DNA from: Hesseltinella vesiculosa | Lineage: Eukaryota > Mucoromycota > Mucoromycetes > Mucorales > Cunninghamellaceae | Length of the DNA stretch: 64,000 nt | Direction of reading: 5' to 3' | NCBI GenBank assembly: GCA_002104935.1 | Contig: MCGT01000010.1 | Coordinates: forward strand, 372,001-436,000 | In this document: positions 33,887 to 43,880 of the stretch, piece after piece | Layout of the letters: each line of letters begins with the position of its first letter | Numbering within the stretch: the first letter of the stretch is position 1 | The notes under the pieces: model-generated | Seen by the model: only the letters and a program-made list of their open reading frames with translations | What the model was told of the DNA's origin: nothing | Database searches by the model: none | Translations under genes and position numbers: made by a program

Positions 33887-34690
33887 AGATTGCGACTATC
33901 AGAAATTTTATTTGGGAGTGACGAAGCTAGGCAAGGCGAAAAAATAGCGAGGAAAATGGTTAGGGAATAGCAGGGTAAAGGAGGCGGGATTCATCACGCA
34001 GAAGTTGGATGGTCTTGTTGACAGATGTGAGAACATTGGGGACGGAGAAGGAGACATCATCGTAAACGTGGCGCCAGTGGGTCGACCAGATGGTGGCCAA
34101 AATGGTGCCGAGGACGAGAGGTGCTGAGAGCGACGGGGTGCCAGGGCGTAGGAGAGGTCAAGACCATGAGGTGAAAGTGGAGATGACGATCCGGGCCGAG
34201 TCGAAAGGAGCGGCAAAATGTTTTTGCCAAGCCAGGCGCCAAATCCGCATCTTGAGGGGGCATGTAAAAAGCAAATGAGCACCCGACTCATCATGAAATC
34301 GGCAGATCGAGCACGTTGGCGAAGGCACGATGTCGGGCACGATGCGATAGAGTAATGAGCGTGAGGTGAGTTTACCAGACAGGACCCGGAACAGGGCACT
34401 GAGTGAGGAGTGAGGCGGGGGTTCGTACGATGGTGTGAGGAGGAGGCGAATCGACCTTGATCGGAGTGGTTGTCGGAGAGGAGCAGAGAAGAGAGGCAAG
34501 AAGCAAGCCCGCAGAGACGCTCCGAGCCAAGACAACGAAGGCGGGATGGGAGGGCCTGGGGAACGAGGCACGATTGCAGTCGGGAATGGCAGGAAACATG
34601 GTGACAAAGGATGCAACGGCTTGGTGTGGGGGCCAGAGTGTGGAAGCAAGGTTGTCCACATTCGCCAGATGGTGCAGTCTTTTCATTTTT
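33846..34690 (-). mobile_element. 5'-truncated LINE, 3' end with long poly(A)
   Basis: A run of 40 T (33846-33885) is the poly(A) tail of a minus-strand LINE. Reading away from it on the minus strand, the body encodes the C-terminal part of a non-LTR polyprotein: FRVLSGKLTSRSLLYRIVPD and a C-x2-C...H...C knuckle (CSICRFHDESGAHLLFTC), the reverse-transcriptase-associated zinc-binding domain. No reverse-transcriptase core is present, so the copy is truncated at about 34690. The unbroken long tail suggests a fairly recent insertion. The plus-strand open frames across it are shadows. Confidence 0.8.
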
Positions 34691-35248
34691 GATGTCGCTA
34701 CTTACTGCGGCTGGGATTCAATTCTGCCCCAAACGGCCAGTTCAGGCGTTGCGTTGCTGTTATCGACATCTGACCCCAATCTATACATGCCATTAATTCC
34801 ACCTACTTTTCTTTAAATTGAAGTGTGATTTCATTTTATTTAAAATGAGCACTCCCTGCTGCGTTACCTTCGCTGGAAAGGGACTTTGCCCCGCGCAAAA
34901 TAAAATAGAAAGCGGCGACCTGAATTGTTTGACTGTACCTATTTTTTTTTTTTACTCGAAAATTCATTCATTGCTCCTATAATTACGATAGTAAGTGATG
35001 AACCGTCAGGGAATGCAATGTGACCCTTAATACATTGTGTGTCACCATTACTTCCTCACTCTAACCTTCTTTTTTTTATTTGTCTATCTCCACAGTGACG
35101 AAGAATAAAAAACTACAAAAACCAAAGAAAAGGAAGAGTAGACTTTTTTGAAGTAGTGTCCATCTTGTGGTGCGTCGCAGAATCAGGTGGTGCCCATGTT
35201 CTATTCGATGTGTATATTTTTCTCTCATTTTTTCCATTTGTTATGTAG
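34691..35248. other. Intergenic; possible upstream exon of the 2H gene
   Basis: Mostly non-coding. At 35092 an acceptor-like CCACAG is followed by TGACGAAGAATAAAAAACTA, which with a preceding A would start a Lys-rich peptide (TKNKKLQKPKKRK). I could not join it in frame to 35249, so it is only a candidate first exon. Confidence 0.35.
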
Positions 35249-36257
35249 GAGCAAAATAACAATCGGCAACGAGCTGGTAGCTCCTTGCGCAACACTTCCA
35301 CCAGCACTGCCAGCAATAATCCATTGCAACGAAGGAATGTCCCCTCCACCCATTCCCTTCTGTTTTCCCTCGACTCCCCTGCCCTTCGAGCTAGCCACTC
35401 TGCCCTCGTGATGCAGCCCTTCGTCACCTCCCTCGACCCTGAGTACCTCGTTCCATACAGCCAACTCCATCTCACCATTGGCAATCTCCACCTCCCCACC
35501 TCAGCTGCTGCTCACGAGGCGCAGAGCCTTCTTCATGGGCATATTGTAAAATTTGCCCATGAAAACAATATTACCAGCCCACTCCCTATCTCGCTCGAAG
35601 GGCTGACCATGAAAAAAATTGGTGGACGTGGTAAGTTCATCTCCTCAAAAAAAATACACACAAAAGGGTATATTGCTGTGAGATGATGCCCTATTTTTTG
35701 AAGTTATCCATCTGTATTGTAGCAAGTGCTGGTTTCCCATGGTAATTTTTTATTATGTCAACTTCTTGTTTTAGCTGGTGCTCGGGTAATCTTTGCAACA
35801 GCCAAGGACATGTCAGAGGGTAACGTCCTGCAACGACTTCACCGTAATAAGCCTCATGCCTGAAAAAAAAAATCGTAAAATTCAACTTTATCTCCAACAA
35901 CCGCAGAGTCGATCCAACTAACAATGAGCAAATCGGGATTCTGGATCCCCTCCCCCAAAAAGAAAAAGTGGAAGGTAAAGAAGCAGTGAACCCTATGAAT
36001 ATGTCTAATTTTTATCTTTTCCCTTAGCCCCATGTACCATTGTGGAAACCAGGTATGGGAAGCCTAGCAACCAAAGGCCTTGGGGTAGCAACGTCGTCGC
36101 ATTTCCCGCTGCCGCCATGCTAAAGAGCAGTGTTGGGTCTGTTGATCTCGGCTTGGCAGCTATTGAGCGTGTGAAGCTGTCAAAACGAGGTCGACAGTAT
36201 CCCATCAGCGACCGGAACAAGTGCGTTGCTACCTTCCAGGTCTGCAAATCTGACTAG
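35249..36257 (+). CDS. AKAP7/ASCC1-type 2H phosphoesterase-like protein, 5' end unresolved
   Basis: Exons 35249-35630, 35775-35843, 35909-35974 and 36028-36257 join to 248 residues plus stop. The first exon starts at an acceptor (TTATGTAG) so an upstream exon with the ATG must exist. Family landmarks: VPSTHSLLFSLDSP, SQLHLTIGNLHLP (first H-x-T motif), LEGLTMKKIGG, ARVIFATAKD and the C-terminal GLAAIERVKLSKRG. The second H-x-T motif should lie at about 36030-36045, but the frame reads APCTIVETRYG; the bases CCCCATGTACC would give P-H-V-T only with one added base. So either the splice model or the sequence is off, or the enzyme has lost a catalytic His. 2H proteins act on 2',5' or cyclic phosphodiester bonds or bind RNA. 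Confidence 0.7.
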
Positions 36258-36834
36258 ACTTCCCAGCCTCTTCTTTTCTATTACCCTTTCCACATACCCT
36301 ATCTTTTTTTTTTTTTGTATTATAAATATTGTTGTTTTTTTTTTCCCCCTCTTATCAATCTTTTATTAAATGGGTATTCCAACTCTATTTTTTTTTTTTT
36401 TTGTTAAAACACAGGTGTTTGGTTACTCATCAATGAAAGTGGCAGGCTGATTTACTTTCTGCTGAGCATGGATAATGTCACGGTCGGAGCGGCTCGGGTT
36501 TTCTTGGTGGCAGGCTTTCCATTGGCAGCAAGTTTTCGAGATTTCGAGGTTGTCGTCGATGGTGATGAGAGCTGAGGTGGGCGGCGTTGTCGAATGCTAG
36601 GCCTGCGATTCGAGGTGCCCAATTCCGGTTGTCATCCACCACATTCACCCAACATATGGCGACCCTGTTGAGCGGCTCACTGGCACCACGTATATGATGA
36701 AGCCCCTTTCGCCGTTGCTAGAGTCTTCACCCTGGCAACCGACATTTCAATCAAAGAAATCTCGGGCAACTATTTCGTAATTTATTTTTGCTATATTGCA
36801 GTACAAAGCCTGAAATAAAAACGTAGCACTCTAA
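36258..36834. other. Intergenic, T-rich, nothing recognised
   Basis: Long T-runs (36306-36318, 36389-36404) after the 2H gene, then mixed sequence without open frames of protein character. Confidence 0.4.
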
Positions 36835-36985
36835 AAAAAAAGCTGGTTGAGCCTATCGATACGAGAGCCGCGTTGCTCTAAGCCAAATCCAAGGCCAACC
36901 TCCATCGATCTACTCAAACATGTTCAGACTGCTAATCCTTGGTGAGCTTTGGCCATTATCCAAAGTTGTAACCTCGCTAGATATG
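36835..36985 (+). repeat. Dispersed repeat R2, solo copy
   Basis: Matches 41690-41885 and the inverted 43003-43200 in order: ACGTAGCACTC and an A-run, TTGAGCCT, GAGAACCGYGTTG-like, CCAAATCCAAGGCCAACC, ATCTACTC, CTTGGTGAGCTTTGG and GTAACCTCGCTAG. R2 forms the part of the MULE locus next to the nuclease gene, so this may be a solo end or relic of the same element. Confidence 0.6.
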
Positions 36986-38359
36986 TGACTATAGAGTTAG
37001 TTTGTGCCAAAGTCTGGCGTTCTCCCAGCCTTTCTATTTTGGAATGCGTCTCTTCTCTTGGCATGGAAAGGTCCAGATGTCACTTTTTTTTTCTCTTCAG
37101 ATGGCACCAATAGAAATCTGACATTCCCATCTATCTACTGCACGAAAGATCATGAAAAAAGGAGCAATATTGAGAGTGGTATAGGAGAATCAGTATCGGG
37201 GAAGGGGTGAGGTTGGTGTGGGCGGTTAAGGTAAAAAAAAACAACTCCGCTACTGATTACCACTGCTTTTTTCAGAGCTAACCAAAAAAAAGCCAGCATG
37301 GCCGCAGCAGAAAAAAAAGAGAAGTTGAGGTAGGATGCGAACCAATGTTCTACAATTACAAACACACAGGCGTTTCACCAGTATGCCAACCGTCCCTCCC
37401 GGTATCCTTGATTTAAACTGAGTCTTACCCTCGTTTTTCGTGTAACCATCGATCATCATCCATAAATATAATATTTCACCATCATCGGCATAATGCACAA
37501 CGCCATACAAACGCCAGAAATTGTCGAGCATTACTGGAACTTCTGAGCGCCACCGGAACTGGTGTACGCCACCGGAACTGTTATGTATCGCCAGAACTGC
37601 CTAACGCATAGAAACAGCACTACTCGCTTCAATGGCTTTTTTTTTCTCAGCGACGACTTGGCAATCTCGGTTAAGAAAACTGTTAAACGACCCACTCTAA
37701 AATGCAATGACGATGCTTGCTACAAGGTAATGTATTATTGGCGTGCTTGTTTCAATGCTAATCCTCGAAAGAGAGTATAAAAAAAGAACAACAATTCACA
37801 CTTTTTAATCATTTGCTATTTTTTACTTGAAGAAGTTATCATCTGGGCGCTGATGGACAATGCTACTCTACGGATGTTTTGTTATCTGATATCGAGTAAG
37901 TCTGGCACATGAAAAATAACAAGAATTACATAGTTTTTCAACTTCATTTCAAGCTAAGGTTACCGTGATGTTCTAGGTGGGGACGAGCAAAGTACCTGAC
38001 ACTCATCCCCCATACCACGCTCATCCCCCTTTTTTTTCATTCTCTTTAGTTCTATGGATAGCTATGAAGGTTAACTTTCTAATGGTCCTTTGGATGGGAC
38101 TTTTCCGGGACAAGAAGAGACACGCTTTCCAAAAAAAAAAAAAAAGGAGAACGTCGTTGTAGAGGTTGGTCTTGGACGCAGCTTACGGCAGGCAACGCAG
38201 TGGTCAAGCTTGGACTTTGGAGAAAGTGACCGAGGAGGGTCGTGATTTTTAACACTGGTCATTTCTCACCAAAGGCTATCAGCCCGAGCAGTATGGAGGT
38301 GGAGGTCCCTTTTTTTTGGCTGAAAAAAGAAAACCATGTCGGATATTGTTTTTTTTTCG
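36986..38359. other. Intergenic with weak coding-like relics
   Basis: Minus-strand 37430-37531 reads MLDNFWRLYGVVHYADDGE, protein-like but isolated. Plus-strand 37645-37725 (SDDLAISVKKTVKRPTLK) and 37835-37890 (LGADGQCYSTDVLLSD) look like two small exons around an intron with GTAATG...; no family recognised. Around 37550-37605 an ACGCCACCGGAACTG unit occurs two to three times. I call no gene here. Confidence 0.35.
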
Positions 38360-38600
38360 TTTTGCCTTTCTTTTTTTGCTGGGGAAAAGGAGGTACCAAA
38401 AGCTACTTGATACCAAATTTGGCTGGGCAACCTTTATAGATTGACTTGATTTTTTCACTATCCATATGTTGCATTAAAACATGAACCCATGCAAAATTTA
38501 ATCTTGATTCATTCATTCAAAACTGCAATAGAGTAATCTCTTTTTTTGTAAAAAGCAAAGGGTCTCTCTGGGCGACCTGGCCAAAAAATCCTCCATTTTT
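38360..38600 (+). repeat. Dispersed repeat R1 at the left edge of palindrome 2
   Basis: GGAGGTACCAAAAGC, AAATTTGGCTGGGCAACC, GATTGACTTGATTTTTTCAC and TTCATTCATTCAAAACTGC follow R1 order. It lies directly outside the left palindrome arm, mirroring the inverted copy at 47930-48230 outside the right arm. Confidence 0.65.
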
Positions 38601-38820
38601 CAATTTGAATGAGAATACACGGACAAAAATGTTACAATGGGCTTGGAATCGTCCAATAAAATGGATTTTCTGTTTTTGGAATTTTCATCTAACATCACCC
38701 ATCCGGTATATCTCTCTATCCTCACTCAAACCCGGATGCAAAAAAAAGGGGAGGCTGAAAAAACATTTTTGTTTTTTTCTTCTTCTTCAACAGCTTTATT
38801 ACTTTATAATGTGACACTCG

Positions 38821-40345
38821 CTAAGGCAAATAGAACGTGTTTCTATTATTGCCCCTCCATGTTCTAGGCGTATTGTTAGCTCGCCTAGCTCGCTGCACGT
38901 CAGCCAAGTACTGATCTAAATCGGTGGCGATAGCTTCATCAAAACGAACAATCTGCTCCGCTGGCATCACTTCACGGTAGCTTTGTGACAAAGCTTCAAG
39001 GTGGCTGGCTGCCTCAGTAATCCCTTGGTCGAGCTGTCGTACCCGTGTAGACCTTGCACCAATGCGCGATTCGACATCTTGAAGGGCACGAATTGCGGCC
39101 CGGCGCTCCTCATCCAAAGCTTGAAGCTCTTCTTGGGCATTTTGGCGCTCTTGGAGATATACACGCTGTGCTTGTCTTATGTCTCTCATGGATTGTTCTA
39201 GGTGTTGAACAGTCTCTCCTGTGGTAGGTAATCTAGGGTGGAGTTGAAGACGGCGTCTTGTAGAAGTGCGAGGCATGTCATCGTCACTTTCACCAATGGT
39301 GATAAAGGCTGGGTGTTGTCGGTCAGTTAAATTGCTCGGCGAAGTCGCCAATGCTCGGGGTCGGCGGCGCGGTATGAACAAAACATCACCATCGATATTG
39401 GGCGACGTTAGAGTATGATGTGGTGGAGGCTGAAGAGGTGATGAAGGCTGTGATGTAGGGATTGGCACAGGCTGAGGACGGGGTGGTTGCGGTAGGGCAG
39501 AAAAGTCGATAGGTGGAGATCTTGGCCGGGACAACTCGGGGTTTGCAGCAGGATCAACGACGAGGTTTGGCTCAAAAACAGGGAGCGGTGTGAATGGAGC
39601 GGCTTCCTCACTCTAAAAAAAAAAATTAACCTTCGCAAATATATTTTTGCTCATATCTTTGCTGTACATGAATAAGTTGGATATATGGAGGAGCCTGCTT
39701 CCTTGTAATCAGGTATCTGCGAGGCTGTAACAATCCTACGCTGTTACCATATCCGTGGCCTCCGTTGACAAGATGCTTGCAGAGGAGAAAGCGGTTGTGA
39801 ATAAAGTATGGGCAGCTGCATACCCAACGCTCAACATCCACTTGGTACAACTCATTTCGATCATCATCAATTTGGAGGTCATTAAGCTTTCTCCATTCAG
39901 CCCTAAATTCATTTTCCCAAGAGGGCACAACTCGTCTCTCAGCAACCTTTTGGTTAAATGATAGGATAAGTCTTCGACATTGCCTTGAAATCATAATAAA
40001 AACCAAATAGTCTGTTCTTGGTCGATTGTGATGGTGCAGGTGGATCCTTGATAAAGAAGAAGTGTTAGGCCCTACACTGGAAAGTGATAGATTTTTTTAA
40101 AGAAGAAAAAATAACCTTTTTAAGACGCGCCAGTGTGCCTCGACGAGCATCGTTGTTTTGCCAGCGGGAATTTCATCTCTTGCACTTCTTGCCCACTTAA
40201 CCCATTGAACCTCGGTGTACCAATGGCTGTACACAAGTAGATCCATACAAACAATAAATTTTGACTATGGCAAAAATCATAGATTTGTTGTGTAGCAAAC
40301 TCATGAATTTCGGCTGAAGTGAAGGTAAACATTTTTTTTTTATTT
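38821..40345 (-). pseudogene. MULE transposase, C-terminal half only (left copy)
   Basis: Reading right to left: FTSAEIHEFATQQIYDFC, the HWYTEVQWVKWARSAR block with the third catalytic acid in VEAHWRVLKR (intron after it), HHHNRPRTDYLVF, then a SWIM zinc finger (CSCPYF...CKHL, 39760-39820) and a Pro-rich then coiled-coil C-terminus ending RGNNRNTFYLP at 38821. The N-terminal zinc finger and the first two catalytic acids are missing. Relative to the right copy there is a two-base insertion near 40231-40236 that breaks the frame. Mutator-like transposases use a DDE RNase-H fold plus SWIM finger; this copy cannot be active alone. Confidence 0.8.
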
Positions 40346-40394
40346 TTCAAAAAAAAAAATACCACCCTTGTCAATTCGTCTTGACAAGGATCTC

Positions 40395-41465
40395 ATGGCT
40401 AAATATATCGCAGAACAACCAGAAGTAGTTCAAATCGTAATCAGTAAGCTCATTGGTCAACAATGGAAAGATGAATATACAGTTGGCAACTGTGAATGGA
40501 GAGACGGTAGCAGATCAGATGTAGTTCTTCAATCTTCGCATCGTGATTTACCTCCTATCATCCTGGAGTTTCAGCAACGTGTAGACCGACCATTTATGAA
40601 ACGGGTAACAAGGTACGCTTTGCAAGCCTATGACAGGCATGAAATCGATCCCATCATCTTGGTGATATGTACAAAGAAGCTGACTGCAGAGGTCGAATCA
40701 TTGTTACAAGATACTGGCATCATTGGTTGTCGTGCTTATCCATGCCAACCTTGGGCACGATCTTGCCTTGTCATGGCAACACAATACCTTGATTCACTCA
40801 CTGATACTGAACAAGCCGATCCTTTTGCAGCTTTTGGTCTTACTGTAACGCAAGGAGCAGACTTCGCAGCCGTTGTCAGCCACAACCCGACCATCCGACT
40901 ATTATTGCAATCGCTCGCCCAAGAAAGAGTCCGTAGCATGCAAGGGGATCAGCCTGCCTTGGTCAACTTTGTTTCTGGCTTTTTTGGATCTCAAGAACGG
41001 CAACTCGACTATCTTGTGGACCTTGTGTCTAGTCCTGATACCCCAATCGAAACACTGAAGCTTGCCATTCAAAATGTACGTTCTGATACCCTGACCAATG
41101 TGGGCATCTTCCGACGATTTGAGCAGGACAGCCAACTGTCAACCTCAACACTCCCGACCTCAACACTCCCGACCTCAACATCCCCAGCCTCAACACCCCC
41201 AGCCTCAACACCCCAGCCTCAACACCCCCAGCCTCAACACCCCCACCCTCAACACCCCCAGCCTCAACACCCCCAGCCTCAGCGCCTCCAGCATCATTTT
41301 CGTCCACATCTTCACGGCAGATTTACCAGCAAGGTATGGCCTTCGTGGCTTCATTCAAGCGCGCAAGAGTGGAGAATGGACAAATGCGAATGGACTGGAA
41401 ACTTTGCTTGTCTGAAGGGAAAAAAGTTGGACTTTTACATGCTTACAAGAATGCAAATGCCTTGA
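40395..41465 (+). CDS. PD-(D/E)XK nuclease-like protein, frameshifted in its repeat tract
   Basis: From ATG 40395 (the frame opens slightly earlier at 40368) the protein begins MAKYIAEQPEVVQIVISKL. A nuclease-like core is visible: SRSDVVL (the Asp), then about 10 residues later PPIILEFQQ (the E-x-Q in place of E-x-K), then FMKRVTRYALQAYDRH and IDPIILVICTKKL. This D...ExQ layout resembles Rpn/transposase-type PD-(D/E)XK proteins. A minisatellite codes the linker (STPPASTPP); within it one unit has four C instead of five, moving the frame to PQPQHPQPQ and to an aberrant stop at 41463-41465. In the right copy the frame stays intact and ends SFKRARVENG...YVKSNQQ. The gene stands head-to-head with the truncated transposase, 50 bases away. 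Confidence 0.65.
   Translation: MAKYIAEQPEVVQIVISKLIGQQWKDEYTVGNCEWRDGSRSDVVLQSSHRDLPPIILEFQQRVDRPFMKRVTRYALQAYDRHEIDPIILVICTKKLTAEVESLLQDTGIIGCRAYPCQPWARSCLVMATQYLDSLTDTEQADPFAAFGLTVTQGADFAAVVSHNPTIRLLLQSLAQERVRSMQGDQPALVNFVSGFFGSQERQLDYLVDLVSSPDTPIETLKLAIQNVRSDTLTNVGIFRRFEQDSQLSTSTLPTSTLPTSTSPASTPPASTPQPQHPQPQHPHPQHPQPQHPQPQRLQHHFRPHLHGRFTSKVWPSWLHSSAQEWRMDKCEWTGNFACLKGKKLDFYMLTRMQMP
41137..41289 (+). repeat. 15-base minisatellite in the nuclease gene
   Basis: About ten tandem units of CTCAACACCCCCAGC-type sequence; the first units read CTCAACACTCCCGAC. One unit is a base short (CACCCC for CACCCCC), causing the frameshift described for the gene. The inverted copy lies at 43597-43735. Confidence 0.85.
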
Positions 41466-41689
41466 AAAATCAATTCCAAAAATACGTAAAATCAAACCAA
41501 CAATAAAAACTATCGATCAGCTTTTTGTGAATGTAAACGTCGTAAACCCAGTTTCCTTTTTTACCTTTTTTTTTGCTGCAAGTGTTTTCAACCCGAAAAA
41601 TACCCAAACGAACGAGGACGTTCAAGAGGATGAGCAAAAGGAGATCCCAGCGCTGTCAAGGCGTAGTCCCATCTGCTTAATAAAAAACG

Positions 41690-41885
41690 TAGCACTCAAA
41701 AAAAAAAAAAAAAAAAAAAACGACACAAAAAAGAAGCCTGATTGAGCCTGCTGGCATGAGAACCGTGTTGTTGCAAACCAAAATCCAAGATCAGCCACCA
41801 ACAATCTACTCTAAACTGTGCATCCTGATAGTCCTTGGTGACCTTTGGGGCAAGTATTCAAAATCGTAACCTCCCTAGTACACTC
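41690..41885 (+). repeat. Repeat R2 inside palindrome 2, left
   Basis: Starts at ACGTAGCACTC and a 20-base A-run, ends at GTAACCTCCCTAG. Shares order and most bases with the solo copy at 36835-36985. Confidence 0.65.
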
Positions 41886-42139
41886 TTGCTACACCTTTGC
41901 TACACTTTTGCTACACATTGGATCATTTACTGTGCTAGTGCAGAAAAAAAAAGAGTTTGGCTCGATATGTTTTTTTTTCAGAAAACTATTTTTTGGATTT
42001 ACAGTGTCTGTTGTAGAATGATCGAAGGCTGTGGCCAGTCGTGGTGCGTTGGAAGTGTCCAGCTTTGTGTCCGGCAAGTAGTCACGCACCCCAGTTTAAT
42101 GTTTTGAAAGCTAATTTAATTGGCGTCGAGCTGCTTTTT

Positions 42140-42365
42140 GGAGTTTCTTGCGGGTATCAAAACGACAATGCCCAAAAGTTGGCTGGGCAACCTTCACCAA
42201 TCGACATGCTTTTTTCAGGATCATCATCGTTCATGTTTTTGCGCATTTGCTCAAAATGTCACATCGATCTAATGATTCAAAAGTGCTGTAGAGCGACTGC
42301 TTTTTTTTTTTTCAAATCGAAGATGAAAACATTGATTACCATATTCAGTCTCCGCATGGTGCCTT
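42140..42365 (+). repeat. Repeat R1 at the palindrome 2 centre, left
   Basis: GGGTATCAAAACGAC, AAAAGTTGGCTGGGCAACC, CACCAATCGACATGCTTTTT, TTCATGTTTTTGCGCA, CACATCGATCTAATGATTC, a T-run and CAGTCTCCGCATGGTGCC, in R1 order. Confidence 0.75.
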
Positions 42366-42539
42366 CCATTCCTGGTTGGTGCACTCAGGGACATCCCAGA
42401 TCACTTCGAAGGTCCAGCCTTCTCCAAAGTCCCAGTTCGATGAATACATGCTGTCATTGCTTTTATATGTCGCACTTGACGAATGGCCTCATCTTTCACC
42501 GGTTTCGAAATGTTATGCGCGAACCACCAAGAGAAGAAG
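42366..42539. other. Palindrome 2 spacer
   Basis: About 170 bases present once, including GGTCCAGCCTTCT related to the protein-like R1 extension at 5232-5750. No gene. Confidence 0.6.
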
Positions 42540-42745
42540 GCTGTGCGGATACTGAATATGGATCAACTTCGTTTTGAAAAAAAAAAGCAGTCGCTCTACA
42601 GCATTTTTGAATCATTAGATCGATGTGACATTTTGAGCAAATGCGCAAAAACATGAACGATGATGATCCTGAAAAAAGCATGTCGATTGGTGAAGGTTGC
42701 CCAGCCAACTTTTGGGCATTGTCGTTTTGATACCCGCAAGAAACT
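42540..42745 (-). repeat. Repeat R1 at the palindrome 2 centre, right (inverted)
   Basis: Mirror of 42140-42365 but lacks about 16 bases near 42560 relative to it (between CGAAG and CCATATTCAG). Confidence 0.7.
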
Positions 42746-43002
42746 CCAAAAAGCAGCTCGACGCCAATTAAATTAGCTTTCAAAACATTAAACTGGGGTG
42801 CGTGACTACTTGCCGGACACAAAGCTGGACACTTCCAACGCACCACGACTGGCCACAGCCTTCGATCATTCTACAACAGACACTGTAAATCCAAAAAATA
42901 GTTTTCTGAAAAAAAAACATATCGAGCCAAACTCTTTTTTTTTCTGCACTAGCACAGTAAATGATCCAATGTGTAGCAAAAGTGTAGCAAAGGTGTAGCA
43001 AG

Positions 43003-43200
43003 AGTGTACTAGGGAGGTTACGATTTTGAATACTTGCCCCAAAGGTCACCAAGGACTATCAGGATGCACAGTTTAGAGTAGATTGTTGGTGGCTGATCTT
43101 GGATTTTGGTTTGCAACAACACGGTTCTCATGCCAGCAGGCTCAATCAGGCTTCTTTTTTGTGTCGTTTTTTTTTTTTTTTTTTTTTGAGTGCTACGTTT
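43003..43200 (-). repeat. Repeat R2 inside palindrome 2, right (inverted)
   Basis: Mirror of 41690-41885, starting with CTAGGGAGGTTAC and ending at the T-run and GAGTGCTACGT. Confidence 0.65.
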
Positions 43201-43378
43201 TTTATTAAGCAGATGGGACTACGCCTTGACAGCGCTGGGATCTCCTTTTGCTCATCCTCTTGAACGTCCTCGTTCGTTTGGGTATTTTTCGGGTTGAAAA
43301 CACTTGCAGCAAAAAAAAAGGTAAAAAAGGAAACTGGGTTTACGACGTTTACATTCACAAAAAGCTGATCGATAGTTT

Positions 43379-43880
43379 TTATTGTTGGTTTGATTTTACG
43401 TATTTTTGGAATTGATTTTTCAAGGCATTTGCATTCTTGTAAGCATGTAAAAGTCCAACTTTTTTCCCTTCAGACAAGCAAAGTTTCCAGTCCATTCGCA
43501 TTTGTCCATTCTCCACTCTTGCGCGCTTGAATGAAGCCACGAAGGCCATACCTTGCTGGTAAATCTGCCGTGAAGATGTGGACGAAAATGATGCTGGAGG
43601 CGCTGAGGCTGGGGGTGTTGAGGCTGGGGGTGTTGAGGGTGGGGGTGTTGAGGCTGGGGGTGTTGAGGCTGGGGGTGTTGAGGCTGGGGATGTTGAGGTC
43701 GGGAGTGTTGAGGTCGGGAGTGTTGAGGTTGACAGTTGGCTGTCCTGCTCAAATCGTCGGAAGGTGCCCACATTGGTCAGGGTATCAGAACGTACATTTT
43801 GAATGGCAAGCTTCAGTGTTTCGATTGGGGTATTAGGACTAGACACAAGGTCCACAAGATAGTCGAGTTGCCGTTCTTGA
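43379..43880 (-). pseudogene. PD-(D/E)XK nuclease-like gene, C-terminal part only
   Basis: Frame from ERQLDYLVDLVSSPNTPIE through NVRSDTLTNVGTF, the STPPASTPP linker in an unbroken frame, then RQIYQQGMAFVASFKRARV and KKVGLLHAYKNANALKNQF to the stop at 43379-43381. The nuclease core is missing because sequence upstream of 43880 is replaced by the transposase block. It shows the correct C-terminus that the left copy loses by frameshift. Confidence 0.7.

Larger units (their letters stand above)
38601..42365 (+). repeat. Palindrome 2, left arm (MULE/nuclease locus)
   Basis: Inverted match to parts of 42540-47594. The outermost 900 bases (38611-39640) pair with 46560-47582 almost base for base: the two 237-residue frames there differ at one residue (Q/E). 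The innermost stretch (41466-42360) pairs with 42545-43380. Between these, the arms differ by deletion and rearrangement: the left arm has the full nuclease gene but only the C-terminal half of the transposase. Confidence 0.85.

Noticed and set aside
34435..34816. Two plus-strand frames of 85-119 residues
   Set aside because: Antisense to the LINE C-terminal domain, whose zinc knuckle is on the minus strand.
41137..41289. Regular tandem array that could suggest CRISPR-like repeats
   Set aside because: Units are 15 bases with no spacers and code a Ser/Thr/Pro linker; it is a minisatellite in a eukaryotic gene.
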